Positions 1 to 6,539 of a DNA stretch of 9,655 nt are shown piece after piece. The notes below the pieces were generated by a model. The model was not told where the DNA came from, ran no database searches, and worked only from the letters and a program-made list of their open reading frames with translations. Each line of letters opens with the position of its first letter. Within the stretch, counting starts at the first letter, position 1. This stretch comes from an uncultured Aquincola sp. (GTDB taxonomy: Bacteria; Pseudomonadota; Gammaproteobacteria; Burkholderiales; Burkholderiaceae). Location of the stretch: assembly GCA_937883885.1 (NCBI GenBank), contig CAKZXL010000713.1, positions 1-9,655 of the forward strand. The letters are read 5' to 3'. The translations under genes and the position numbers were made by a program.

Positions 1-608
1 AAGTCCAGGCCACCTTCAAGAAGCTGTACAACCTGGAGCGCAACTTCCTGCCCGACGGCGCGCAGTTCGACCACCTCTTTCACGATGAGGAGGTCTTCAG
101 GATCGGCGAGGTGCCGGCCCGGGCGCTGCTGGTGCCGGGCCACACGCCAGCAGACATGGCCTACGCGGTGGACGGTGCCGTCTTCGTGGGCGACACGCTG
201 TTCATGCCCGACGTCGGCACGGCCCGCGCCGACTTTCCGGGGGGCGACGCACACACCCTGTACCGCTCGATGCGGCGCCTCCTGGCGCTGCCGCCCGAGA
301 CCCGGATGTTCGTGTGCCACGACTACCCGCCCCCGGGGCGACCAGCCGCGTGGGAAACCACCGTCGCCGAGCAGCGCGCCAGCAACATCCACGTGCGCGA
401 CGGCGTGAGCGAGGAGGCCTTCGTGAAGATGCGAACGGCCCGCGATGCGGTGCTGGAGGTGCCCACCCTCATCCTGCCGTCCATCCAGGTCAACATCCGC
501 GCCGGCCAGCTGCCACCCGCGGAGGACGACGGCGTCAGCTACCTCAAGATTCCGCTCAACGTCTTGGGCAAGGCGTCGGGGGGCGATGCGAGGTTCGGTG
601 GGGCGTGA
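1..608 (+). CDS. MBL-fold metallo-hydrolase, 5' end missing
   Basis: This is the C-terminal part, about 201 residues, of a metallo-beta-lactamase-fold hydrolase. The reading frame is already open at base 3 and ends at TGA 606-608, so the start lies outside the window. Visible metal-site motifs are GHTPADMAY (third metal His), FVGDTLF (bridging Asp) and VCHDYPP (last His). The stretch DVGTARADFPGGDA, the later TTVAEQRASN and the tail VNIRAGQLPP are typical of a subgroup of glyoxalase II/persulfide-dioxygenase-like MBL proteins, related to the Blh proteins of sulfur metabolism. The N-terminal HxHxDH motif should lie upstream and cannot be seen. The reaction is probably hydrolysis or oxidation of a thioester or persulfide-type substrate, which the sequence alone does not settle. 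The internal ATG at 111 is not the real start, because homologous-looking sequence continues upstream to the window edge. Confidence 0.85.
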   Translation, partial: VQATFKKLYNLERNFLPDGAQFDHLFHDEEVFRIGEVPARALLVPGHTPADMAYAVDGAVFVGDTLFMPDVGTARADFPGGDAHTLYRSMRRLLALPPETRMFVCHDYPPPGRPAAWETTVAEQRASNIHVRDGVSEEAFVKMRTARDAVLEVPTLILPSIQVNIRAGQLPPAEDDGVSYLKIPLNVLGKASGGDARFGGA

Positions 609-623
609 GCGATAGCGACACGA

Positions 624-645
624 TCCCATGCTGAGGCATGAGGGA
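624..645 (+). terminator. Hairpin just after the MBL hydrolase gene
   Basis: An imperfect inverted repeat begins 16 bases after the MBL hydrolase stop codon. The arms TCCCATGC and GCAT(GA)GGGA pair over a TGAG loop, with a small bulge on the right arm. The position fits a transcription terminator for the rightward gene. No T-run follows, so it is not a classical intrinsic terminator, and the call rests on position and pairing only. Confidence 0.3.
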
Positions 646-951
646 ACGTCGATGTGTTCGAGGGGATCAGCTCGGGGCGCACAGTGGATGCTTGAGACCG
701 GGTGCGGACCATCGTGAGCTTTAGACCGAGCGGCGCCAATCGACCCTGAACCGACACTCGCGGCGTTGCCCTGGCTGCCCCTAAGCGGCAGGTCGGATCC
801 GCCCTGAGGCCCCAGATGAAGGTCTTGCGGCAGCGGACACATACTGGAACGCGGTACTCCAGAGCGACTGGGGCGAAGCTCGCAGCTTGAGACCACCTCG
901 GCTCACCCTTCGGCAGCCCTTCGATCAAGCCGTTACCCTGGATACCTAACG
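646..951. other. Gene-free stretch
   Basis: I see no supportable gene here. A long open frame on the minus strand (539-928) overlaps the end of the MBL hydrolase gene and has no recognisable domain; it is more likely a chance opening in GC-rich DNA. A small inverted repeat, CTGCC (775-779) with GGCAG (787-791), is present. The stretch lies immediately before a transposase-like remnant, so it may be the end region of a decayed insertion element, but no terminal repeat could be identified. Confidence 0.4.
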
Positions 952-1085
952 GGCACCGAACTGCCGCTGTTCATCAAAGACGAGCTCAACGTATTCGTCG
1001 AGTGCGGCATCCTGGCCAACGGGGACGGAGGCCGTTCGCGAATAACTGTGCGCCCGTTGACTGCAAAGCGGGCGGGGGTCTGTCG
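952..1085 (+). pseudogene. Remnant of an IS91-type transposase, N-terminal part
   Basis: The plus-strand frame starting at 952 reads FIKDELNVFVECGILAN over 970-1020. This resembles the start of the zinc-binding domain of IS91-family transposases, where a pattern like LPxFVxxEhxxFLxCGhLAxG comes before a set of CxxC motifs. After 1020 the frame no longer fits. In a different frame, 1035-1085 reads FANNCAPVDCKAGGGLS, which weakly recalls the next conserved part (C..C..hV.FSCKxRGhC). So the trace seems to continue after a frameshift, with some cysteines lost. The rest of the transposase, including the catalytic tyrosine part, is absent: from 1086 the DNA belongs to the HAD pseudogene on the other strand. 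The first segment is fairly convincing and the second is weak. Confidence 0.4.
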
Positions 1086-1608
1086 TCACGCCGCCAAACG
1101 TTTCGCGACGAGCGCCGGCGCTTGTGTCCAGTCGTCGAAGTCCAAGACCGTGTCGCCGGGCATCCTGAACTTGAACGCAGCTATGCCGACTGCGCGCGCA
1201 CGGCAGCGACAAGCACGGCGTTCTCGGTGATGAACAGTCATTCGGTGAGGCACGCGTACGTTCCTAGCCGCTGCAAAGCCATTTGTAACACTCCGCGGGC
1301 CCATTTGGCTTGGCCGACGTGGGTGGACAAGGTCACCCGCTTGCTCACCGGCTCAAAGTACGGGCGCATGCCGCTGGCGTCGAACAGCGACAGATACTCC
1401 TCGAGCAGCGGCTTGACCTCGCGGCGGCGGTCAGCGGCGGCGTGGCCAGCGTGACGTCGCTAACCAGGCAGGTCAACAGCTTCTTCCCGTCGGCCACACG
1501 CATCGACGCAATGCTGTCGAGCGCCACCGCCGCATGGTCGAATGCATGGCCTTGCGAATCGACCAGCGTGCCGCCCAGATCGAACATTAAGACGCAAATC
1601 ATGCGCAT
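1086..1608 (-). pseudogene. HAD-family hydrolase gene broken by two frameshifts and a stop
   Basis: Three consecutive minus-strand frames join into one HAD-like protein. From the ATG at 1606-1608 the first frame gives MFDLGGTLVDS (motif I, nucleophile Asp) and CLVSDVTLATPP. Around 1419-1430 one base appears to be lost. The second frame then reads LLEEYLSLFDASGMRPYFEP and SKRVTLSTHVGQAKWARGV, followed by TE-stop-LFITEN, where TGA at 1238-1240 stands where relatives have Cys. Around 1191-1205 a second one-base loss moves the reading to the frame ending VLDFDDWTQAPALVAKRLAA and TGA 1086-1088. The motif order (DxGGT, VSD, RVTLSTH, LFITEN, DFxDW) matches a known group of small HAD hydrolases of unknown substrate. 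In the normally conserved THAGxxKP stretch the Pro after Lys is also replaced (AKW). It lies 40 bp after the emfourin-like gene in the same direction and was probably part of that operon. Three independent lesions make a working protein unlikely. Confidence 0.75.
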
Positions 1609-1648
1609 CGCCTCGCACTGTGGCGCACAGAGGCTGCTTCGCGCGGCC

Positions 1649-1951
1649 TCAGGACCAGGGCAGCGAGCGCAGCGGCGGCAGGTGTTTCATCAGTTCGGCC
1701 ACTTCTGCGGGCAGATCGGCGGTGTCAAACGACAGGTTCCATGCGCCAGCCGGGGCTTTCAACTGCAGCGTCAAGGTCTGGCTATCGGGCGCCGGCACGC
1801 CCTCGCCTGGCGTCTTGCCCTTGGCGTACTTCGTGCCGATCGAATGCAGCAACGCACCCAGCGCCGCAGCCTCATTCTCGTCGAGCCCATTGCGATGCAC
1901 CGTGGCCGCGCGGTTCAGGCCCGCGTAGCCGCCGGATTCGTGGACGGTCAA
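1649..1951 (-). CDS. Emfourin-like protealysin inhibitor
   Basis: This small protein of about 100 residues resembles emfourin, the proteinaceous inhibitor of protealysin-type M4 peptidases first described in Serratia proteamaculans. Near the N-terminus is the family hallmark HESGGYAGLNRAATV (a beta strand followed by GGxAGL). A predicted helix (LDENEAAALGALLHSI) follows, then a linker, then two beta segments (SQTLTLQLKA and AWNLSFDTADLP), and a final helix EVAELMKHL. There is no signal peptide, so it should act in the cytoplasm on the neighbouring peptidase. It follows the peptidase gene directly, which is the usual operon order. The start is uncertain. TTG at 1949-1951 gives the family's usual N-terminus, 22 bases after the peptidase stop. 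The frame is also open upstream to ATG codons at 2011 and 2035, which would overlap the peptidase gene and add residues not typical of the family. No strong ribosome binding site decides between them. Confidence 0.7.
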   Translation of the reverse strand: MTVHESGGYAGLNRAATVHRNGLDENEAAALGALLHSIGTKYAKGKTPGEGVPAPDSQTLTLQLKAPAGAWNLSFDTADLPAEVAELMKHLPPLRSLPWS

Positions 1952-1973
1952 CGATTGCCACAGGTCAGTTCGG

Positions 1974-3029
1974 TCAGAGGCCAACGTCTTTCCAGGCAGT
2001 CTTGAGAGCATTGTGCACGGCACTGCCTGTGCCATGCCTGTTGACCGCGATCATCGTGGTGACGTTCACCATGTCGGCAAACTGGCTGTTGCTCGACAGC
2101 TGCCGCATCGCACCGTACCAGATTGCCCCGGGCACCTCCCAGGCCCTGCCGCCTAACTGCCGCGCGAAGCGATAGAAGGCATGGTTGGGAATGCCCGAGT
2201 TTATGTGTACACCGCCGTAGTCGTCCGTGCCAGTGTACTTGTCGCGCATGTGCTTGGGCTGGCGGTCGGTGCCGAGCAAGGGATCGTTCTCGAAAGCCTT
2301 ATTGGGACCGAAGTCGCGCAGCGCGCGGGCCGACGTGACGCCGGGGCCAAGGATGTCAGCGCCCACCAGCCAGTCGGCCTTGGCCGTTGTCTGCTTTTTC
2401 TTCCACTGCTTGACCAGGGTGCCAAAAACATCGGCGAAGTGCTCGTTCAAGGCACCCGACTCGTCTCGGTAGTCGAGGTTGCACTCGTGCGAAATCACAC
2501 CGTGCGAAAGTTCGTGGCCGACGACGTCGAGCGATTTTGTAAAGCGGCTGAAGGCCTGGCCGTCGCCGTCGCCGTAGGCCATCTGCTGGCCGTTCCAGTA
2601 GGCGTTGTTGAGCCGGCTGCCCAGGTGTACGCTGGAGATCAGCGTCATGCCGTTGCGATCGAGCGAGTTCCGCGCAAACACCGCCTTGTAGAAGTCATAG
2701 GTCGTTCCGGCGTTGTCGTAGGCCTCGTTGACGGCCACGTCGGCAACGGCCGCATCGCCCTCGCTGCGAACCAGCTTGCCGGGTAGGCTGGACAAGCCGG
2801 CATGCTGCGCGTCGTAGACCAAACGGTGCTTCTTGCCGGCTGGCGCAGCGAACGCGGCCAGCGTGGGCATGGCCTGCATCACGCGCCGCGTGGCGCGCGC
2901 ATCGGCTGCGCTGGCAATGGCCTCGATGGCCGCTTTGCGCACCGTAGCGTTGGTTGAGTTCGCCAGGCTGTCCAGGACATACGGCGGTACGATGCAAAAC
3001 AGGGAGTGGCGTTCACATGCGCAAAGCAT
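1974..3029 (-). CDS. Protealysin-type M4 (thermolysin family) metallopeptidase
   Basis: This 351-residue zinc peptidase is complete. The start chosen is ATG 3027-3029, preceded by GGAGG four bases upstream. It puts the typical short propeptide motif FCIVPPYVLDSLA at residues 11-23, as in protealysin-like proteins; the frame is open further upstream to 3293 but holds nothing family-like. Residues 1 to about 65 are the propeptide. The catalytic domain carries HELSH at 172-176 (zinc His172 and His176, catalytic Glu173), GALNEHFAD at 192-200 (third zinc ligand Glu196) and GGVHINSGI at 272-280 (His275, transition-state His). All key residues are present, so it looks active. There is no secretion signal, as is usual for protealysin-like proteins, which are made and often kept in the cytoplasm as precursors. 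The emfourin-like inhibitor gene follows directly. Proteolysis of host or cell proteins has been reported for relatives, but the target here is unknown. Confidence 0.92.
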   Translation of the reverse strand: MLCACERHSLFCIVPPYVLDSLANSTNATVRKAAIEAIASAADARATRRVMQAMPTLAAFAAPAGKKHRLVYDAQHAGLSSLPGKLVRSEGDAAVADVAVNEAYDNAGTTYDFYKAVFARNSLDRNGMTLISSVHLGSRLNNAYWNGQQMAYGDGDGQAFSRFTKSLDVVGHELSHGVISHECNLDYRDESGALNEHFADVFGTLVKQWKKKQTTAKADWLVGADILGPGVTSARALRDFGPNKAFENDPLLGTDRQPKHMRDKYTGTDDYGGVHINSGIPNHAFYRFARQLGGRAWEVPGAIWYGAMRQLSSNSQFADMVNVTTMIAVNRHGTGSAVHNALKTAWKDVGL

Positions 3030-3135
3030 GGTTCCTCCGGCAAAAGGCGTTGATCGGGCTGCCGCATCATCGATGCGCGCGTGGTCGCGCTCATCCTCAA
3101 GGCTGCGGAGGAGCCGACGCCTGCCTACACGTCCC

Positions 3136-3151
3136 CTCGCGAGCTCGCGAG
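3136..3151. repeat. Perfect 16-bp palindrome upstream of the M4 peptidase gene
   Basis: CTCGCGAGCTCGCGAG is identical to its own reverse complement and is also a tandem of the palindrome CTCGCGAG. It lies 107 bases upstream of the peptidase start codon in a region with no gene. Position and symmetry suit an operator for a dimeric regulator, but no regulator gene is nearby and no promoter hexamers can be assigned, so the role is inferred. Confidence 0.4.
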
Positions 3152-3168
3152 CTTGCGTACAGCGCGTA

Positions 3169-3185
3169 TGGCGAATGGTTCGCCA
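3169..3185. repeat. Inverted repeat TGGCGAA-TGG-TTCGCCA
   Basis: Two perfect 7-bp arms are separated by three bases, 18 bases away from the 16-bp palindrome and in the same gene-free stretch upstream of the M4 peptidase gene. It could be a second operator half-site pair or a small RNA hairpin in the leader. No sequence relation to the neighbouring palindrome is obvious beyond the shared CGCGA/GCGAA flavour. Confidence 0.35.
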
Positions 3186-3268
3186 CCATGAATAGCCTGT
3201 TGTTTCTCCGTCTCTTTCAAAGCGAACCCCACGGCGCACAGCGGCCATGTCAGCTTGATGCAGTTCGA

Positions 3269-3295
3269 CGGTGCAGCGGACTTTCCGCTGCACCG
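3269..3295 (-). terminator. Strong hairpin after the cyclase-ATPase gene
   Basis: A perfect 12-bp stem (CGGTGCAGCGGA with TCCGCTGCACCG) closes a 3-base loop. It lies 94 bases beyond the stop codon of the leftward cyclase-ATPase gene and before the leftward peptidase gene, where a terminator is expected. No T-run follows on either strand, so any termination would not be of the classical intrinsic type. It could instead be a transcript-end stabiliser or a regulator binding site. Confidence 0.4.
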
Positions 3296-3389
3296 CGTGA
3301 CGGGCGCAGTGCGACCTGTCGGCGACGCTCGCTGTAAAGACTTGGTCGAATAGAAGCTGCCGCTCGCGTCAAGATTTGCACTACACGGC

Positions 3390-6300
3390 TTAGTCGCGAG
3401 TCACGGCGTGGGCCACCGCAGTTCCGCTGCCGTTTTCGCCCAGCACTGCTAGACGCTGGTTGCAGCGATGTGCCAACGGCAGCAGTCCTAGCAGGTTCGC
3501 GCGATCGAGAGCCAATGAATAGTTGGACGCTGCCTGTGCCAAGTCCGGGCCCTCGGTCACGGCAATTTCACCAGCAAGCGCAAGCGCCTCCGCCTCCCAA
3601 ATCAACTCGCCGAGGCGGCGCGCGCGCGTTAGCGCTGCTTCGGCCATGCGCCGCGCGTCGACAACGCATCCGGTAGCCAGGTCACACTGGGCTACTGCTA
3701 ACAGCGTGAACGTGGGAAGTGCCGGGTTGTGACGATTGGGGATTACCTTATCAAGGAGGGCCCGAGCCGCTGTTACATCGCCAATCTTTGCCAAAGTCAG
3801 TGCTCGCAATGCGCCAATCGAAGGCTGCCACATGCGCTGTGCTTCGCGTTCGGACAGGGCCACCCCTTCCGCTAGTAGCAGGGCGGCCTCTGCTGGCTCT
3901 TCCCTAATTAGCGCCAGAACGCCACTGATGAAGATACCTGCGAGTTTACTGAAGTCGTGCCCCGCCGTCCGCGCAATCCGTAGGGCTGCATCGGCATCGC
4001 GCCGGGCCGCGTCGAAATCGCCCTGATGGGCGTGGATCCAACTTCGAGCGGCGCGTGCGAAGACGGAAGGCAGACCTGCCATGCCGAAGCGGTGCCCAGG
4101 TGCGTCCTCAGCGACGCTGTCAATGTTCACGTTGAGTAGATCAAGCGCTTCGGAAAGGCATCCTAGCTCGTGCAAAGCGGCTGCCACGTAGTGGCGCGCC
4201 GGTACCAACAGGCCCGAGTCCTGCAGCTGCGTGGCGAGAGTGATCGCCCGACGGCCCACTTGCACGGCCTGCGCGTGTTGACCACTGAGCCAGCGGTGGG
4301 CCGCCAGTAGCACGGCCACGCGGCAGCGGCGCAAGGCGTCTTCGCTGCGGGTGGCCAGAACCTCCAGATGCCGCAACTCGTCGCCGATGCGGAACAGATT
4401 TCCTAGCGCCAGCAGTGGCCCGCGCATGGCCAGTCGCAGGTCAATCTCCTGGTCCACCGCGCGCAGCGGCTCGTCGAGTCGGGGCACGACTGTGAGCGCC
4501 TCGTCCAGCAGGCGCACCGCTTCGTGTGGCGAAGCTCGCTCGTGTGCCTGTAGCGCGGCGCGCGCGAGGAGGCGCAGCGCGGGTGCCCACAGCTCGGCCA
4601 GCACAGCGTGCCGAGCCATCAGGGCGGTGCCTTTCACTTCCATTGCATGGGGTTGCGCCTCCAGCAAGGAGACGATGGAAGAATGCACCTTCTGGCGCAC
4701 CGGGCGGGTGAGCATGCGGTAGGCGACTTCCTGCATCATCGAGTGCCGGAAGCTCCAGCGCGTGCCCTGCCCGTCGTCCGTGCGCACCAGGAAGCCGGCA
4801 TCGTCTAGGCAGCCCAGGCGGCCCGCCAGCTCCGGCAACGGCAATTTTGACAGCCCTTGCAGCATCGTCGACTCCACCTGGTGCCCGACAACCGCAGCCA
4901 GCTGCAGCAGTTCACGTTGGTCGGCCGGCAATAGGGCGATACGCGACTCGATGACATTCATCACCGAGCTCGGGATCGGAAGCCCGGGCGCGCGCGGGTC
5001 GACGGCGGTCTCGCGAAGCATGCGAACGCCTTCCTCCATGAAGAAGGGATTGCCCGCGACGCGTTCCATCATCGCCGCCTCCAGCTTGGCGATCGGGTCC
5101 GCAAGGCCGGCTACGTAGCGGAACAGCGATCGCGCGTCGGCCTCGGCCAGCGGCGGCACGGACAGCGACGCCAGTTCGGGCGCGCGGCCGAGCGCGAACG
5201 CTACGCCAGCGCGGCGCTCCAGCAGCAGCAGCATCTGGCCCCGGGCCGACCGCTTCTGCAGGTGAATGAGCCAGGCCAGAGATTCGGCGTCGGCGTCGTG
5301 CACGTCTTCGATCCACGCGAGCGTGGGCTGATCGCAGCAGGCTAACTCCAGCGCCGCCACAAGCGCCGCTTGCGTACGCGCTTGGCGGTCGGACGCGTCC
5401 AGCAGTTCCCAGCCGTCATCGTGGGCGGCTCGGCCCAGAAGCAAGAGCAGTGGCGTGATGTCCAGGACCTTTGCGTGCGCAGTGCTGCGTAGCCGGGCGC
5501 GCACCGAGTCGTCGGAATCGTGCGGGTCGATGCCATACAGTCCAAGCAGCAAGTCGAGCACGGGGTGGAAAGCCACCGCCGCGCCGCTCGCCGTGGCTGA
5601 CACGCTGCACACGCGCCAGCCGCGGTCGCGCTGACGCTGGCCGAACTCCCATAGAAGGCGGCTCTTGCCGACGCCCGCTTCGCCAACAACGGAGATCATC
5701 TGAACGCGGCCGCCTTCGGCCGCGTTGGCCCAGGCTTGCAGGCGCGCGAGCTCGTGCTCGCGGCCCACGAAAGGGCTCAGCCCGCGCCCCACTGCCGCCT
5801 TGAAGCGGCTGTGCGTGCCGGTAGCGCGCATGAGCTCGTACACGCCGAAGTCCTGCAGACCGATGGGCGGGTGCGGCCGCAGTTCGACGAAGCCTTCGAC
5901 AAGTCGCGCCACCTCGGCCGAGACCAGCACCGCTCCAGGCCGCGCGGCCTGCTGCAGCTTGGCAGCCTGGTGCGTGGTGACACCCTCGGCCGTGTACTCG
6001 ACGTGCAGATCGCTTGCCACCGACCGAATCAGTACGTCGCCGGTGTTCACGCCCACGCAGATGGCCAGTCGCTCGCCGCGCGGGCCCAGCAGCGGCAGCA
6101 ATTCCATCTGCTCCTGCATCCGCAGTGCGGCCAGCGCGGCGCGGCGCGGGTGGTCCTCTACGGCAAGCGGGGCGCCGAATAGGGCCATGATGCCGTCACC
6201 TGCCACGCGCGACACGGTGCCCCCGAACTGGCCCACCGCGGCGCGCATGCGATATACCACTCCATCCAGCAGCGTGCGCGCCTGCTCCGGGGCGATGCCG

Positions 6301-6467
6301 CTGATGATGGCCGTGGAATGTGCCAGATCCGCGAAGAGCACGGTGACGCGGCGGATCTCTTCCGAGCCGGCCACTAGTTGCAGCGGCGCGCCGCAGAACA
6401 TGCAGTAGCGGGCCTGCGGTGGGCTCGTCTGCGCGCAGACCCGGCATGTGTGTGTTAGCCCTTCCAC
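3390..6467 (-). CDS. Zinc ribbon, class III cyclase, AAA ATPase and helical repeat signalling protein
   Basis: This 1025-residue multidomain protein probably senses or processes a nucleotide signal in the cytoplasm. Residues 8-25 form a zinc ribbon (CxxC, ten residues, CxxC). Residues 38 to about 215 are a class III adenylate/guanylate cyclase domain with metal Asp47 in VLFADLAHST and Asp91 in AGDGIMALFGAP. Residues 232 to about 520 are an AAA_16-type ATPase: FVGREHEL, Walker A GEAGVGKSR (262-270) and Walker B-like LAWIEDVHDAD (383-393). From about 600 to the end are alanine- and leucine-rich helices of TPR type. This layout is a common family in proteobacteria and actinobacteria, mostly without assigned function. 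In the cyclase domain the segment YTAEGVTTHQAAKL has His166 where canonical enzymes have Asn and Lys170 where they have Arg, so catalysis is doubtful. The start is a GTG at 6465-6467 with only a weak ribosome site; no better start codon is visible before the upstream stop. It is divergent from the oxygenase gene, 72 bp away. No DNA-binding or membrane segment is seen. Confidence 0.88.
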   Translation of the reverse strand: MEGLTHTCRVCAQTSPPQARYCMFCGAPLQLVAGSEEIRRVTVLFADLAHSTAIISGIAPEQARTLLDGVVYRMRAAVGQFGGTVSRVAGDGIMALFGAPLAVEDHPRRAALAALRMQEQMELLPLLGPRGERLAICVGVNTGDVLIRSVASDLHVEYTAEGVTTHQAAKLQQAARPGAVLVSAEVARLVEGFVELRPHPPIGLQDFGVYELMRATGTHSRFKAAVGRGLSPFVGREHELARLQAWANAAEGGRVQMISVVGEAGVGKSRLLWEFGQRQRDRGWRVCSVSATASGAAVAFHPVLDLLLGLYGIDPHDSDDSVRARLRSTAHAKVLDITPLLLLLGRAAHDDGWELLDASDRQARTQAALVAALELACCDQPTLAWIEDVHDADAESLAWLIHLQKRSARGQMLLLLERRAGVAFALGRAPELASLSVPPLAEADARSLFRYVAGLADPIAKLEAAMMERVAGNPFFMEEGVRMLRETAVDPRAPGLPIPSSVMNVIESRIALLPADQRELLQLAAVVGHQVESTMLQGLSKLPLPELAGRLGCLDDAGFLVRTDDGQGTRWSFRHSMMQEVAYRMLTRPVRQKVHSSIVSLLEAQPHAMEVKGTALMARHAVLAELWAPALRLLARAALQAHERASPHEAVRLLDEALTVVPRLDEPLRAVDQEIDLRLAMRGPLLALGNLFRIGDELRHLEVLATRSEDALRRCRVAVLLAAHRWLSGQHAQAVQVGRRAITLATQLQDSGLLVPARHYVAAALHELGCLSEALDLLNVNIDSVAEDAPGHRFGMAGLPSVFARAARSWIHAHQGDFDAARRDADAALRIARTAGHDFSKLAGIFISGVLALIREEPAEAALLLAEGVALSEREAQRMWQPSIGALRALTLAKIGDVTAARALLDKVIPNRHNPALPTFTLLAVAQCDLATGCVVDARRMAEAALTRARRLGELIWEAEALALAGEIAVTEGPDLAQAASNYSLALDRANLLGLLPLAHRCNQRLAVLGENGSGTAVAHAVTRD

Positions 6468-6539
6468 TGTGTCTGCTTCGTTCAGGCCGTTCGCGGCTGT
6501 GCAGAATCTAGGCGAAGTTCAACCGGAGGAGAAGTCCCG
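6468..6539. promoter_or_regulatory. Shared divergent intergenic region
   Basis: Only 72 bases separate the starts of the leftward cyclase-ATPase gene and the rightward oxygenase gene, so both promoters must lie here or overlap the genes. A clear Shine-Dalgarno sequence GGAGGAG stands 8 bases before the oxygenase ATG at 6540. A small GCCG-TTCG-CGGC hairpin (6486-6497) is present. I cannot assign convincing -35 and -10 boxes. Confidence 0.5.

Larger units (their letters stand above)
3030..3389. other. Intergenic stretch between the cyclase-ATPase and M4 peptidase genes
   Basis: This 360-bp stretch has no gene that I can support. The minus-strand frame of the peptidase stays open to 3293, but the added residues look random and the good ribosome binding site is at 3029. 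The stretch holds the Shine-Dalgarno sequence of the peptidase gene, two inverted repeats (3136-3151 and 3169-3185) and a strong hairpin (3269-3295). A short plus-strand frame around 3060-3190 (containing VVALILKAAEEPTPAY) looks somewhat protein-like but matches nothing I know. Confidence 0.5.

Noticed and set aside
539..928. Minus-strand open frame of 129 codons over the end of the MBL hydrolase gene and the gene-free stretch
   Set aside because: It overlaps a real gene antisense, has no recognised domain despite a CxxC, and looks like a chance opening in GC-rich DNA.
1238..1240. TGA at a Cys position in the HAD gene as a selenocysteine codon
   Set aside because: The same gene carries two frameshifts, so simple decay explains the TGA better; no SECIS-like hairpin was identified.
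3030..3293. N-terminal extension of the M4 peptidase by 88 residues
   Set aside because: The typical propeptide motif begins right after the ATG at 3029, which has a GGAGG site; the extension resembles no known domain.
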